Source: Telmatospirillum sp.
GTDB lineage: Bacteria; Pseudomonadota; Alphaproteobacteria; Rhodospirillales; Magnetospirillaceae
Direction of reading: 5' to 3'
Assembly (NCBI GenBank): GCA_009712185.1
Contig: WASQ01000065.1
Coordinates: 1-41,234 of the forward strand
DNA length: 41,234 nucleotides
Shown here: positions 1 through 7,886 of the stretch, in pieces
How the letters are laid out: every line of letters starts with the position of its first letter
Position numbering within the stretch: position 1 is the first letter of the stretch
Notes under the pieces: model-generated
What the model was told of the DNA's origin: nothing
Database searches by the model: none
The model's input: the letters and a program-made list of their open reading frames with translations, nothing else
Program-made: the position numbers and the translations under genes

Positions 1-608
1 GCGGCGCCTCGTTGCGGGAGGCCGGTTTCTACGCCCCCGGGGCAACCCTGTCAACACCCTTCAGAAAACTTTCTTCATAAAAACGTTTCAGCCCCTGCCG
101 ATGGGGACCGGAGCGTCCCGGGGAGGCCGGGAAAAGACAACGTTGCACATTAACGTAATCGCAAAAAACGATCACGGAAGGCCCCCCCGGCTTGCCTTTT
201 GAACGCCGGCCTGAGATAACCGGTTTGTCAGGAGTCGCGAGGTTTGCAATGCTCCCGCCGATGAAGGAACGAGCGTTCCCGATCGGAGAGAGAGGACAGA
301 GGGTTGGAATCGTCTGGTCAAGAACCCGGTTCGCCCCTGCCCGGACCACGCGTCGGACGACGGGACGGTCGCGCGCCAATCCGCGCGCCATTTTAAAAAA
401 ACTCCCGCGTCCGCACGCGTATCGCGGCGTGAGGTTCGACAGGGGATCTGTCCGGCCGCAACGATGACACGCCCGGTGGGATTCGCCGGCTGCCGGTCAC
501 GGCAGAGAATCCCCCGCCGGTCCGTCCGTGCGGCCACGGTTCCCCCACCCCCGGCGACCCGTTCCAGCGTGACGGGTGACGGCATGGGGTGTTTGGAGGT
601 TATAGAGT
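1..608. other. Non-coding stretch left of the M23 peptidase gene
   Basis: No convincing gene is visible here; the open frames on both strands have no recognisable domain and look like GC-driven shadows. The stretch holds a sigma70-like promoter pointing out of the window (26-54), a dyad GGAACG-AG-CGTTCC (266-279), a weaker dyad ACGTT-N7-AACGT (140-156) and the ribosome binding site GGAGG (595-599) of the peptidase gene at 609. I see no tRNA or terminator. Confidence 0.5.
26..54 (-). promoter_or_regulatory. Sigma70-like promoter directed leftward, out of the window
   Basis: On the minus strand TTGACA (54-49) is followed after exactly 17 bp by TAGAAA (31-26). This is close to the consensus with optimal spacing. 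It would serve a gene beyond the left edge that diverges from the M23 peptidase gene. No part of such a gene is visible, so the call rests on the motif alone. Confidence 0.45.
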
Positions 609-1988
609 ATGCGATTTCCGCGTTCGACTTCGGGCCGGGCCCTCGCGGCAACAGCCGTCGTGGCGATCAGCGCCGCCGCCCTCTCCATCGGACAAAGCTG
701 GCGTCACAAACCCACCGCGCCGGCCGAAGCGGAAGCCCCTCCCCCACCCCCCGCGCCCGCCGACCTTGAAGCGGACTCGCCCAAGCCCGTTCTGACCTCA
801 CCCCGCGCCGACAGCGAGATCGAGGCCCAGGCCGCCCATCCGATCCAGACCGTGGTCGAGGCGGAACAGGGCGATACGCTTCTGGATCTGCTGCTGAAGG
901 CCGGCGTCGACCGGACGGAGGCGACAAAGGCCATTGACGCCCTGAGGGATGTCTACAACCCCCGTGCCTTGAAGGTCGGGCAGGAGGTGACCGTCACTTT
1001 CGCCCGTCCCTCCGACGGGATCGGATCGGGGCCCTTCGATGCCGTGGTCCTGCAGCCCGACGCCAGCCGGCAGGTCTCCGCCAAGCGGGGCAGAGACGGG
1101 TTTTCCGCCAGCGAGACCAAACGGGAAGTGACCCGGCAGCTTGCCCATTTCAACGGGACCATCAAGGGAAGCCTGTTCGAAACAGCCACGGCCCAGGGCG
1201 TCCCCGCGCCGATCCTGGCCGAGATGATCCGCGCCTTCTCTTATGACGTCGACTTTCAGCGCGATCTCCAGCCCGGCGACGCCTTCGAAATCATGTTCGA
1301 GCGGTTTGTCGACAAGAAGGGGCAGGTCGTCCGGGACGGCAACATTCTTTACGCCAATCTGATCCTGTCCGGCGAGGCGATGCCCATCTATCGCTATGTC
1401 GATAGCGCCGGGACAGCCGACTACTATAATCCGAAAGGGGAAAGCGTCAGAAAGGCGCTGTTGCGCACCCCGGTCGACGGCGCCCGCATCAGCTCCGGCT
1501 TCGGCATGCGCATGCATCCGATTCTGGGATTCAGCAAAATGCACAAGGGGATCGATTTCGCCGTGGCCACCGGCACCCCGGTCATGGCGGCCGGCGCCGG
1601 GACGATCGACTTCGCCGGTGCCAACGGATCCTATGGCTATTACGTGCGGATCAAGCACGACGCCGCCCATTCGACCGCCTATGCCCATCTGTCCCGCTTT
1701 GCGCAGGGGATCCGTGTCGGCAAACGCGTTGATCAGGGGCAGACCATCGCCTTTTCCGGCTCGACGGGACGCGCCACCGGTCCGCATCTCCATTACGAGG
1801 TGCTGGTCCGCAACGAACAGGTCAATCCGATGAGCATCAAGTTCCAGTCCGGCAACAAGCTGGCCGGCAAGGAGCTGGCCCGGTTCCAGGCGACCATCAA
1901 GGAACAGGGTGTTCTGCTGGCGCAAACTCCGGTGACAAGCAAGGTCGCCCTTAACAAGGCCACCGAACCGGCCCAGCAAAAACAATAA
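609..1988 (+). CDS. M23 family metallopeptidase (periplasmic peptidoglycan hydrolase or activator)
   Basis: Predicted 459-residue exported zinc endopeptidase of the LytM/M23 type, acting on peptidoglycan cross-links in the periplasm. An N-terminal hydrophobic segment (about residues 10-28) acts as signal or anchor and is followed by a Pro/Ala-rich linker. Residues about 78-130 (EAEQGDTLLDLLLKAGV and onward) resemble the LysM-like/OapA region common in Gram-negative M23 proteins. The catalytic domain starts near residue 284. It has H303, the HxxxD motif H312-x3-D316 and the HxH motif H393-L-H395, so the zinc ligands are intact. The start is set by GGAGG nine bases upstream of the ATG. A strong terminator follows at 2030-2057, so it appears to be a single-gene unit. 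Whether it cleaves murein or only activates amidases cannot be told from sequence. Confidence 0.9.
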   Translation: MRFPRSTSGRALAATAVVAISAAALSIGQSWRHKPTAPAEAEAPPPPPAPADLEADSPKPVLTSPRADSEIEAQAAHPIQTVVEAEQGDTLLDLLLKAGVDRTEATKAIDALRDVYNPRALKVGQEVTVTFARPSDGIGSGPFDAVVLQPDASRQVSAKRGRDGFSASETKREVTRQLAHFNGTIKGSLFETATAQGVPAPILAEMIRAFSYDVDFQRDLQPGDAFEIMFERFVDKKGQVVRDGNILYANLILSGEAMPIYRYVDSAGTADYYNPKGESVRKALLRTPVDGARISSGFGMRMHPILGFSKMHKGIDFAVATGTPVMAAGAGTIDFAGANGSYGYYVRIKHDAAHSTAYAHLSRFAQGIRVGKRVDQGQTIAFSGSTGRATGPHLHYEVLVRNEQVNPMSIKFQSGNKLAGKELARFQATIKEQGVLLAQTPVTSKVALNKATEPAQQKQ

Positions 1989-2029
1989 GACGCAGAAACT
2001 ATAGGGCGCAGCAGCCACAGGCTCCGGAA

Positions 2030-2057
2030 GCGGCGGATCGCCGCCGGTTGTTTTTTT
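2030..2057 (+). terminator. Rho-independent terminator of the M23 peptidase gene
   Basis: A GC-only stem GCGGCG / CGCCGC with loop GAT (2030-2044) is followed by CGGTTG and seven T residues (2051-2057). It lies about 40 bases after the stop codon. This is the clearest intrinsic terminator in the window. Confidence 0.75.
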
Positions 2058-2203
2058 GTCCTGCAGTGCAATAAGGCGCCCGCCTCCATCGTCACAGCAT
2101 CAGTCGCCGGACCCGGTCCGGCACCCATCCCCGACCACCGGCCGGTTCCGCCCGGACGGCTGGCGCAGGGCGGCGGGCCACTTGCTGTGAGGACACCGAC
2201 ACC

Positions 2204-2599
2204 ATGACCGAAAGTTCTTACGTCCAGGCGTTCGACCTGATGTGGGAAATGTTCGATGAGCCCGCATTGCTGATTCATCGCAATCGCACGATTGTCGCCG
2301 CGAACCGGGCGGCCCGCCGTCTGGGCGGGCGGGAAGGCGAAAAATTCCGGGGTCTCGCCCCGTCGGGAAAGCTTCCCGGATATCAATGGGCGCGGGCCGA
2401 CGAAGCCCTTCGCAACAGACGACCGATCAGCGACATCACCCTTGAATTCGGCGCTCCGGTAACCTGCTATTGGATACCGTTGCCTGAATCCCCCGATCTT
2501 TATGTCCATTTCGGCCTTGGCGTGGCGCGGCAGTCCGCGTTTCGCGACAGCCCTCCGATGATGGCGGCCAATGACCAGGAGAACGTCCATGTTTCATGA
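2204..2599 (+). CDS. Small PAS-like protein, first gene of an ECF sigma operon
   Basis: 131-residue soluble protein with no signal peptide. Residues about 15-40 (EPALLIHRNRTIVAANRAA) have the typical PAS opening in which a protein 'asks' about an internal state and then enters the first helix. The segment CYWIPLPESPDLYVHFG near residue 85 resembles the closing PAS beta strands. No output domain is present, so it is probably a sensor or adaptor. A GAGGA ribosome binding site lies upstream. Its 3' end overlaps the next gene by 11 bases, and that gene overlaps a sigma factor gene, so the three are almost certainly co-transcribed and translationally coupled. I infer it feeds a signal to the sigma factor; the ligand is unknown. 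The PAS call is from pattern only. Confidence 0.6.
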   Translation: MTESSYVQAFDLMWEMFDEPALLIHRNRTIVAANRAARRLGGREGEKFRGLAPSGKLPGYQWARADEALRNRRPISDITLEFGAPVTCYWIPLPESPDLYVHFGLGVARQSAFRDSPPMMAANDQENVHVS

Positions 2600-2984
2600 C
2601 TGCCGAGGCCGCGAACGCTGGGCCAACATGCCGCGTCCGGCCCGTTTCGCCGGCTGTGCGATCATGGGTCTGCTTGTCGTGGGCAGTTTCGCCCTGCTGT
2701 TCGGCTCTGTGACGATGCTGCTGTGGAATGCCATCATTCCCGAAATCTCGTCGCTGCCGGTCATCACCTTCTGGCAGGCGGTCGGCCTTCTTGTGCTGGC
2801 GCGGCTGCTGACCGGCCGCTTCTCCCACGGACATGGATATCACGGCCGTCGACGGTTCGGCCGTCACCGGCCGGGCATGACCACCCCGGAACAGTATGCC
2901 GAGTGGTGGGAAACCGAGGGAGAGGCCGCATTCAGGGCCTATAACCGCCGGCAGAAAGGCGATGACGGCCGGCGGGCCGAATGA
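2589..2984 (+). CDS. Small inner-membrane protein paired with an ECF sigma factor
   Basis: 131 residues if started at 2589. This ATG has AGGAG seven bases upstream and is preferred over an in-frame start 18 bases earlier. Two hydrophobic helices (about residues 21-45 and 55-73) are separated by LLWNAIIPEISSLPVITFWQ. They are followed by a His/Arg-rich cytoplasmic-looking patch (GHGYHGRRRFGRHRPG) and a polar tail. I recognise the general pattern, a short protein with WN..P..ITFWQA.GLL next to a sigma factor gene, from many proteobacteria, but the family has no established function. The gene overlaps the sigma gene by four bases (ATGA). The likely role, by context only, is a membrane anchor or anti-sigma partner; the His patch could bind metal. 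Confidence 0.65.
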   Translation: MFHDCRGRERWANMPRPARFAGCAIMGLLVVGSFALLFGSVTMLLWNAIIPEISSLPVITFWQAVGLLVLARLLTGRFSHGHGYHGRRRFGRHRPGMTTPEQYAEWWETEGEAAFRAYNRRQKGDDGRRAE

Positions 2985-3637
2985 GCGGTGACGCGGCCGC
3001 CCGCAACCGGAGCCGTCTGGCCGAGCTTCTGCACCAAGACCGGCGCCGCCTGACGCGCTTCGTCGAGGCGCGGCTGTTCGGCGACGGGGGCGGCCAGGCC
3101 GAAGACATTGTCTCGGACGTCGTTCTCCGCCTGCTTGAACGGGCGGATCTGCTCGCCAGGGTCGAGGACCTGACCGCCTATCTCTATCAGGCCCTGGCCC
3201 ATGCGGTGGTCGACGTTTTCCGCCGCCGCCGCCAGAAGCCGGACAGCCAGACCCTGACAGAGCTGCCGCAGGACGGGGAGGAGGATCGCATCGCCGATCC
3301 CGCCCCGGACCCGGAGCTGGCGTTCGCCATCGCCGAGGAGCGGGACCGGTTGAGTTCCGCCCTGGCCCGGCTGCCTCCGGCGGAACGGGCGGTGTGGATC
3401 GCCGTGGAAATCGAGGGATGGTCCTTCCGCGAACTGGCGGAGGAATGGCGGGAGCCGATCGGAACCCTGTTATCCCGGAAAAGCCGGGCCGGGCAGAAAC
3501 TGAAGGTCTTTCTGTCGACGGAGGAGACATCCGTCCCCGGGGCGCCGGACCAGGCCCCGGGGACGGGCAACTCTCAACGTCCGGAGCTGCGGAACAGGTC
3601 CGAGCCGAAGGGGCGCAGGTCGGGACGACCGGCGTAG
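2981..3637 (+). CDS. RNA polymerase sigma factor, ECF-like (sigma-70 family)
   Basis: 218-residue sigma factor with regions 2 and 4 only. Region 2 covers about residues 12-80 (DIVSDVVLRLLERADLL, then YLYQALAHAVVDVFRRRRQ). An acidic linker follows, and region 4 lies at about 120-175 (LARLPPAERAVWIAVEIEG, then SFRELAEEWREPIGTLLSRKSRA as the recognition helix-turn-helix). The start ATG overlaps the stop of the small membrane protein gene (ATGA), so the two are translationally coupled. The C-terminal 40 residues are low-complexity and polar. The 3' end overlaps the convergent phosphoesterase gene by 64 bases, so the tail may have arisen by stop-codon loss. Promoter targets are unknown; autoregulation of the operon is the usual pattern for such factors. 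Confidence 0.85.
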   Translation: MSGDAAARNRSRLAELLHQDRRRLTRFVEARLFGDGGGQAEDIVSDVVLRLLERADLLARVEDLTAYLYQALAHAVVDVFRRRRQKPDSQTLTELPQDGEEDRIADPAPDPELAFAIAEERDRLSSALARLPPAERAVWIAVEIEGWSFRELAEEWREPIGTLLSRKSRAGQKLKVFLSTEETSVPGAPDQAPGTGNSQRPELRNRSEPKGRRSGRPA

Positions 3638-4764
3638 CCCAGGTAGCCGAGGCCGAACAGGTCCTCAATGGTGCGCAGCAGGGAATAGTGATTGTAAGGC
3701 TGGCTCGACCGCGTGCCAGGCCGGACGAACGGAGACAGGACCACCGCCCCGATCCGGCCGCCGCCCGGTCCGGCAATTCCAGGTCCCCGGCTTGCGACCC
3801 CGCCGATCATCTGACCGGGTTGCACATTGGGTCCCGGCAACTCGCCGCAGCAGGCCGACGCGTCGGCTCCGGGATCGCCGATCTCGGGCACATCCGCCTC
3901 GTCGAAGGTGATCACCAGCAGGCCGTCCTTTTGAAACGCCGGCGCCGCCAGGATACGGGGAACCCAAAGACGCAGGAATGCGTCGGCCGAGGCCAGCCCC
4001 CCCGGCTCACCATTCGCGCACAGAACGCCCGGCCGCCCCCCGTCATGTCCGTCATGACAGAGATTGGGGGCGATGTAGACGAATTCCGGGGTTGTGGCGG
4101 CGCTGCGAAGATCGTCCGACAGCGCTGGCAAGGCCACCACGCGCGCCGCGCAGTCCGGCCCGTCAATGATGGAATGGAAATAGACGAAGGGGTTGTGGCG
4201 CGCCGCATATTGATCGTTGGGCGCCGCCACCTGGGTCCGGTCGGCGGCGCCCAAAGGAGGATGACCACACCGGGGCGATTCGCGCGCCGGGTCGTTCCCC
4301 ATGTCCTCCAGATAGGCCTTCCAGGATCGGCCCGCCGCCGAAAGCTGATCCGCCAGGGTGGGAACCGACGCCGGATAGACACAGCCTCGTCCGATCACCT
4401 GCCCGTCCGCGCCCAATCCGGTCGTCACGAAATCCGTATAGGTTTCGCAGTCATCCTGGGTGTCGGGATTGGGGGCCTGGCCGCTGATCAGCGCGATATA
4501 GTTGGGCAGGCTGAAATGCGCAACGCCGTAGAAACGCGACAGCAGGGCGCCTTTGGCCGGCAACTCCCGCGACAGATAGGGCGCGGGCGAGGCTGGACCG
4601 AAAGTCTCGGAATAGGTCTTGTTTTCCAGCATGATGACAAAGACATGCCCTACCGGAGGCAGGGAGGGCGAGGCGGCCTGCACCGTCGCGGGGCCAAGGG
4701 CGGGCCAGAGGGCGAGCCAGAGGACGGCGAGGAGAAAACCCGTTCGCAACAGGAAAGGTGGCAT
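3574..4764 (-). CDS. Exported phosphoesterase (phospholipase C / acid phosphatase-like family)
   Basis: 396-residue protein of the phosphoesterase superfamily that includes bacterial phospholipases C and acid phosphatases (alkaline-phosphatase-like fold). The start at 4764 is chosen because it gives a good signal peptide (MPPFLLRTGFLLAVLWLALW, then an Ala-rich cleavage site near residue 31). Longer frames run into the receptor gene. Family hallmarks are VFVIMLENKTYSETFG near residue 40 (metal-binding Glu-Asn), HFSLPNYIALISGQ, LVITFDEAD and a C-terminal YNHYSLLRTIEDLFGLG containing a conserved His. It begins 89 bases after the stop of a TonB receptor gene on the same strand, so they probably form one operon. 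I infer it cleaves a phosphate ester outside the cytoplasm and supplies or processes the receptor ligand. Substrate is unknown. The 3' end overlaps the sigma gene by 64 bases. Confidence 0.82.
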   Translation of the reverse strand: MPPFLLRTGFLLAVLWLALWPALGPATVQAASPSLPPVGHVFVIMLENKTYSETFGPASPAPYLSRELPAKGALLSRFYGVAHFSLPNYIALISGQAPNPDTQDDCETYTDFVTTGLGADGQVIGRGCVYPASVPTLADQLSAAGRSWKAYLEDMGNDPARESPRCGHPPLGAADRTQVAAPNDQYAARHNPFVYFHSIIDGPDCAARVVALPALSDDLRSAATTPEFVYIAPNLCHDGHDGGRPGVLCANGEPGGLASADAFLRLWVPRILAAPAFQKDGLLVITFDEADVPEIGDPGADASACCGELPGPNVQPGQMIGGVASRGPGIAGPGGGRIGAVVLSPFVRPGTRSSQPYNHYSLLRTIEDLFGLGYLGYAGRPDLRPFGSDLFRSSGR

Positions 4765-4853
4765 GGTGTCCCCGGAGAAGGAGGAGAGGATGAGGGGAGA
4801 CGGGGTCCGATCCTGAGACCGGATCCCGCCCGGGAGGTTGGTCCGCAGTCGCC

Positions 4854-7613
4854 TCAGTAGCTGTAACGGGCGGTCAGGACGAAGGACCGCCCCGAATCGA
4901 CGATGTCGGCCACGGTCTTGCTGTTCCGTCCGATAGTGGCGAAGAAGCTGTGCCCGTTGAGCAGATTCTCGACCGAGGCGTCCACCCTGAGGCCGACCCC
5001 GGTATCGAATCCCGCATGCAGGTTGACCTGATCCGAAGCCCGCACCCATTCATCGAACGCGGACAACTGACTGAGGACGCCATACTGGGTCACATAGGAC
5101 CCGATATAGCGATAGCTGGCGTCGGCAAAAAATCCGTTCTTTTCATAGAAGGCCTGGAGATTGACCATCCAGTTCGGCTGATTTTGCATCCGTTCCACCG
5201 GGTTCAGACCAGGGGCGTTCAGGTGAACCGCCGAATGTTCCCAGGTGACGTTGCCGGCCAGCCCGAACCCGTCGAAGGGCGCCGGAAGATCCTGAAATTT
5301 CTGCCGTGCCGACAGTTCCAGGCCATAGACATGTCCCGAACCGCCATTGCTGGGTTCGGAGATCCGCTGCAATCCCGTGACCGTGGTCGCCGCGTTGACA
5401 AAACTGTTCTGGCTGTTGTTGTCGTAAATGTAATGGGTCAGAGTCTTCAGGAATCCGCCGACGGAGGCGCTGCCGCCATGATGGTTGGCCCAGCTTCCCG
5501 ACAGGTCATAGTTGATCGCCTCGATCGCCTTCAGCCTGGGATTTCCCCGCGTCACGCTGTCGGTCCCGTCCGCATTGTGGCTGACGGTCTCTCCGCCGCC
5601 CAACTGGAAGAACGCCGGCCGGGTATAGCTTTGCGAGACGCTGGCGCGGTAGACGGTGTCCGGATCCGGGCGCCAGTTGACCTGGACGCTGGGCAGCGGC
5701 AGGTCATAGGTGACGGAGTTCTTCCCCCAATGCCCGGCGATATCGTGACCGGACTGGTCCTGCGGGATCACCCAGAAGGTGTTGTTGATATCGGTGTGTT
5801 CGAACCGCAGACCGGGGATCACGGTCACGGAGCCGAAAACCAGATCCGCCATGACATAGGCGGCGGAGACGGCCTCGGTCGCCTTCTGGGTGTTGCAGTT
5901 CCAGTTGTTGACGGCGATTCCGTCGCAGGTGTCGAACGCCCAGGGCTGGGCGGCCAGATGCCGGTTGAAGAAGCCGAACAGCGCGCTCTGGTCGATGGTG
6001 GGAATCCGCCAGTTGTACTGTCCGGGATAGATTGACGACACCGACCCGCTGAGGAACCCGAGGGAGGCCAGGCTGGGATCGTCGGCCGCCGAACTGTAGA
6101 GCTTGTCGGTTGTCCAGTCCCGATAGGTGTGCTGGCGGAAGCTGTCCTGGTATTTGGCGCCGAAGCGCACATGGTCCAGCCACCCGGCATGGGCGTCATA
6201 GGTCAGGTCGACGCGCGCGCCGCCCTTCACCTGACTGGAGAACTCCTCGCTCAGTTCGCCGGCGCGGCGGGCTCCATAGTTGCCGATATCCGCCACGGGA
6301 CCAGCGATCTGCGCGGGCGTCAGCAACGGATGGGCGAAATCGCCGGAATAGCCGAACAGTTGCGATCCGGAATAGGGAATGGCGTCGAAGGTTTCCCCAT
6401 TACGGGCGGAAATCTCCATGTGATTGGGGCGGTCGTTCGATCCCCAGCTGAAAAACAGCGACGGATCCACGGTCCAGCGCCCCAGCTTCTTCGACGCGCC
6501 CAGTTGATACGTGCCGAGCTCCGCGATTTCCGGATTGGTCTCGTACCAGAACCGTGGCTGAACGCCCCCGATCGACGGCTGGAACAGCCCGCTGTTGCCG
6601 AGCGCGGTTCCGCCCTTGACGCCGGTGCCGATGTTGTCGCCATAGATCTGGCTTTGATAGCTGTTCTGCTGGGTGTAGGCCCGCGCCCAGGTCAGACGGC
6701 TGAACAGGGTGGTGTCGGTATCGGGATGCCAGTCGACGGAGGCGCTGGTCCCGTAGCGTTCGGTGAATCCGGTGGTGTAACCGACGTTGAGCCCCGTCAA
6801 CAGCAGATTGGACAATGGGTCCATGCCCGCCGGATTGTTGCCCGCGGCATCCGACCGCCGCCATGTCCACATGCCGTTGGTCTGGGCGGGATAGATGCCC
6901 CCGGCCTCGCTGTTGGAAAAATCGCGGCGGTCGTAGTAGGCGCCGACATAGACCCCCAGTTGCTGGCGGTCGCCCAGCTTCGCCGCCATCTCGCCGGCGA
7001 TCTTGCCGCCCAGCCCGTTACGCCCGTAGTCGAGCGCGCGACTTTCGAGGCCGGCCCCCGCCGAGACGGACGCGTGCACCGGCTTGTCGAAATCGAAGGC
7101 CGTCGGCATGCGGAAGTCGACGATGCCGCCGATGGCGTCGCCGTCGAGATCCGCGGTCATCGACTTGTTGACGACGATATGGTCGAGCCCGTAAGGCGGC
7201 AGCAGGCTGAGTTCGACGGCACGGGAATAGGGCTGTCCCTGGGCGACGTCGATCCCGTTGATCTGATTGATGTTGTATTCGCCGTTCATGCCGCGGATCG
7301 AAGTGTAATTGCCGACGCCCCGGCCCGCGCTGTCGATAGACACCGAATTCTGCGTCTGGGATCCCAGGTTCATGACATTGATGCCCGGGATCCGGCTCAA
7401 GGCCTCGGCGACATTGTTGTCGGGATTGCGGGCCAGATCCTCGCCGGTCAGGACGCTGACGGCATTGTCCGACGCCATTTCCTCCGTCGCCGCCCGGCGA
7501 TCGCGATCGCTTTGCACCACGATCTCCTCGACCGGAGCCGCCTGGGCAAGACCTCCCACCATCCCCGCCGAGGCCACGGCCAACGTCACCAGGGTCAACT
7601 GATTGCGTAACAT
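4854..7613 (-). CDS. TonB-dependent outer-membrane receptor without STN domain
   Basis: 919-residue outer-membrane transporter of the TIGR01782-like (Xanthomonas/Caulobacter-type) TonB receptor group. A signal peptide (residues 1-25, ending AQAAP) is followed by a short putative TonB box (EEIVVQ), then the plug (about 45-180: VSVLTGEDLARNPDNNVAEA, RGMNGEYNINQINGIDVAQG, MTADLDGDAIGGIVDFRMPT) and a large beta barrel ending in an aromatic residue (TARYSY), as needed for barrel assembly. Start ATG has AAGGA upstream. It diverges from the ECF sigma gene at 7887 and precedes the phosphoesterase. It is clearly paralogous to the receptor at 9466-12501 (same plug signatures and similar C-terminus) but lacks that protein's signalling domain. 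I infer it imports the nutrient whose presence is sensed by the paralogue. Confidence 0.9.
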   Translation of the reverse strand: MLRNQLTLVTLAVASAGMVGGLAQAAPVEEIVVQSDRDRRAATEEMASDNAVSVLTGEDLARNPDNNVAEALSRIPGINVMNLGSQTQNSVSIDSAGRGVGNYTSIRGMNGEYNINQINGIDVAQGQPYSRAVELSLLPPYGLDHIVVNKSMTADLDGDAIGGIVDFRMPTAFDFDKPVHASVSAGAGLESRALDYGRNGLGGKIAGEMAAKLGDRQQLGVYVGAYYDRRDFSNSEAGGIYPAQTNGMWTWRRSDAAGNNPAGMDPLSNLLLTGLNVGYTTGFTERYGTSASVDWHPDTDTTLFSRLTWARAYTQQNSYQSQIYGDNIGTGVKGGTALGNSGLFQPSIGGVQPRFWYETNPEIAELGTYQLGASKKLGRWTVDPSLFFSWGSNDRPNHMEISARNGETFDAIPYSGSQLFGYSGDFAHPLLTPAQIAGPVADIGNYGARRAGELSEEFSSQVKGGARVDLTYDAHAGWLDHVRFGAKYQDSFRQHTYRDWTTDKLYSSAADDPSLASLGFLSGSVSSIYPGQYNWRIPTIDQSALFGFFNRHLAAQPWAFDTCDGIAVNNWNCNTQKATEAVSAAYVMADLVFGSVTVIPGLRFEHTDINNTFWVIPQDQSGHDIAGHWGKNSVTYDLPLPSVQVNWRPDPDTVYRASVSQSYTRPAFFQLGGGETVSHNADGTDSVTRGNPRLKAIEAINYDLSGSWANHHGGSASVGGFLKTLTHYIYDNNSQNSFVNAATTVTGLQRISEPSNGGSGHVYGLELSARQKFQDLPAPFDGFGLAGNVTWEHSAVHLNAPGLNPVERMQNQPNWMVNLQAFYEKNGFFADASYRYIGSYVTQYGVLSQLSAFDEWVRASDQVNLHAGFDTGVGLRVDASVENLLNGHSFFATIGRNSKTVADIVDSGRSFVLTARYSY

Positions 7614-7886
7614 CGTCTGGTCCTTGCAGTTGCTGTCTGCAGGGAAAGACGCAGGCGCCGACGGGATTCCGGACTGTCACGAAACTTTCCCGAAGAAACT
7701 GCCGCGCGCAACCTTTACGAATAAAAACAGTCCGCCAGGACACCTTATCCCCGCCGACGCCATGAATCTTTCACACCACCGAAGCGCGCCCCCCTTTTAT
7801 GGTGCGGGTCGCGAAGACGAGCGTCCGAGCGTCCGAACATCCGGCCGGCGGCGCCCCGGCTCATGGGTTGCAATCAGGTAGAGAAC
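7614..7886. promoter_or_regulatory. Divergent control region between the TonB receptor and the ECF sigma gene
   Basis: About 270 bp between two divergent units that probably belong to one regulon. It is less GC-rich near 7680-7740 than its flanks. A direct repeat GAAACT occurs at 7681-7686 and 7695-7700. A TAAA-rich segment lies at 7711-7727. ECF promoters often carry GAAC- or GAAAC-like -35 boxes, but I could not place a convincing -10 element on either strand, so no exact promoter is claimed. Confidence 0.4.

Noticed and set aside
29-391. 120-codon minus-strand frame at the left edge
   Set aside because: No domain, no start signal, and the leftward promoter at 26-54 lies at its far end, so it would not transcribe it.
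798-2018. 406-codon open frame opposite the M23 peptidase
   Set aside because: Shadow frame; runs through the terminator of the real gene and has no family resemblance.
3574-5049. Longer start for the phosphoesterase (491 residues)
   Set aside because: It would overlap the receptor gene by nearly 200 bases and bury the signal peptide; the ATG at 4764 gives a proper exported protein.
6129-7610. 493-codon open frame opposite the STN-less TonB receptor
   Set aside because: No domain or start signal; the receptor on the other strand has signal peptide, plug and barrel.
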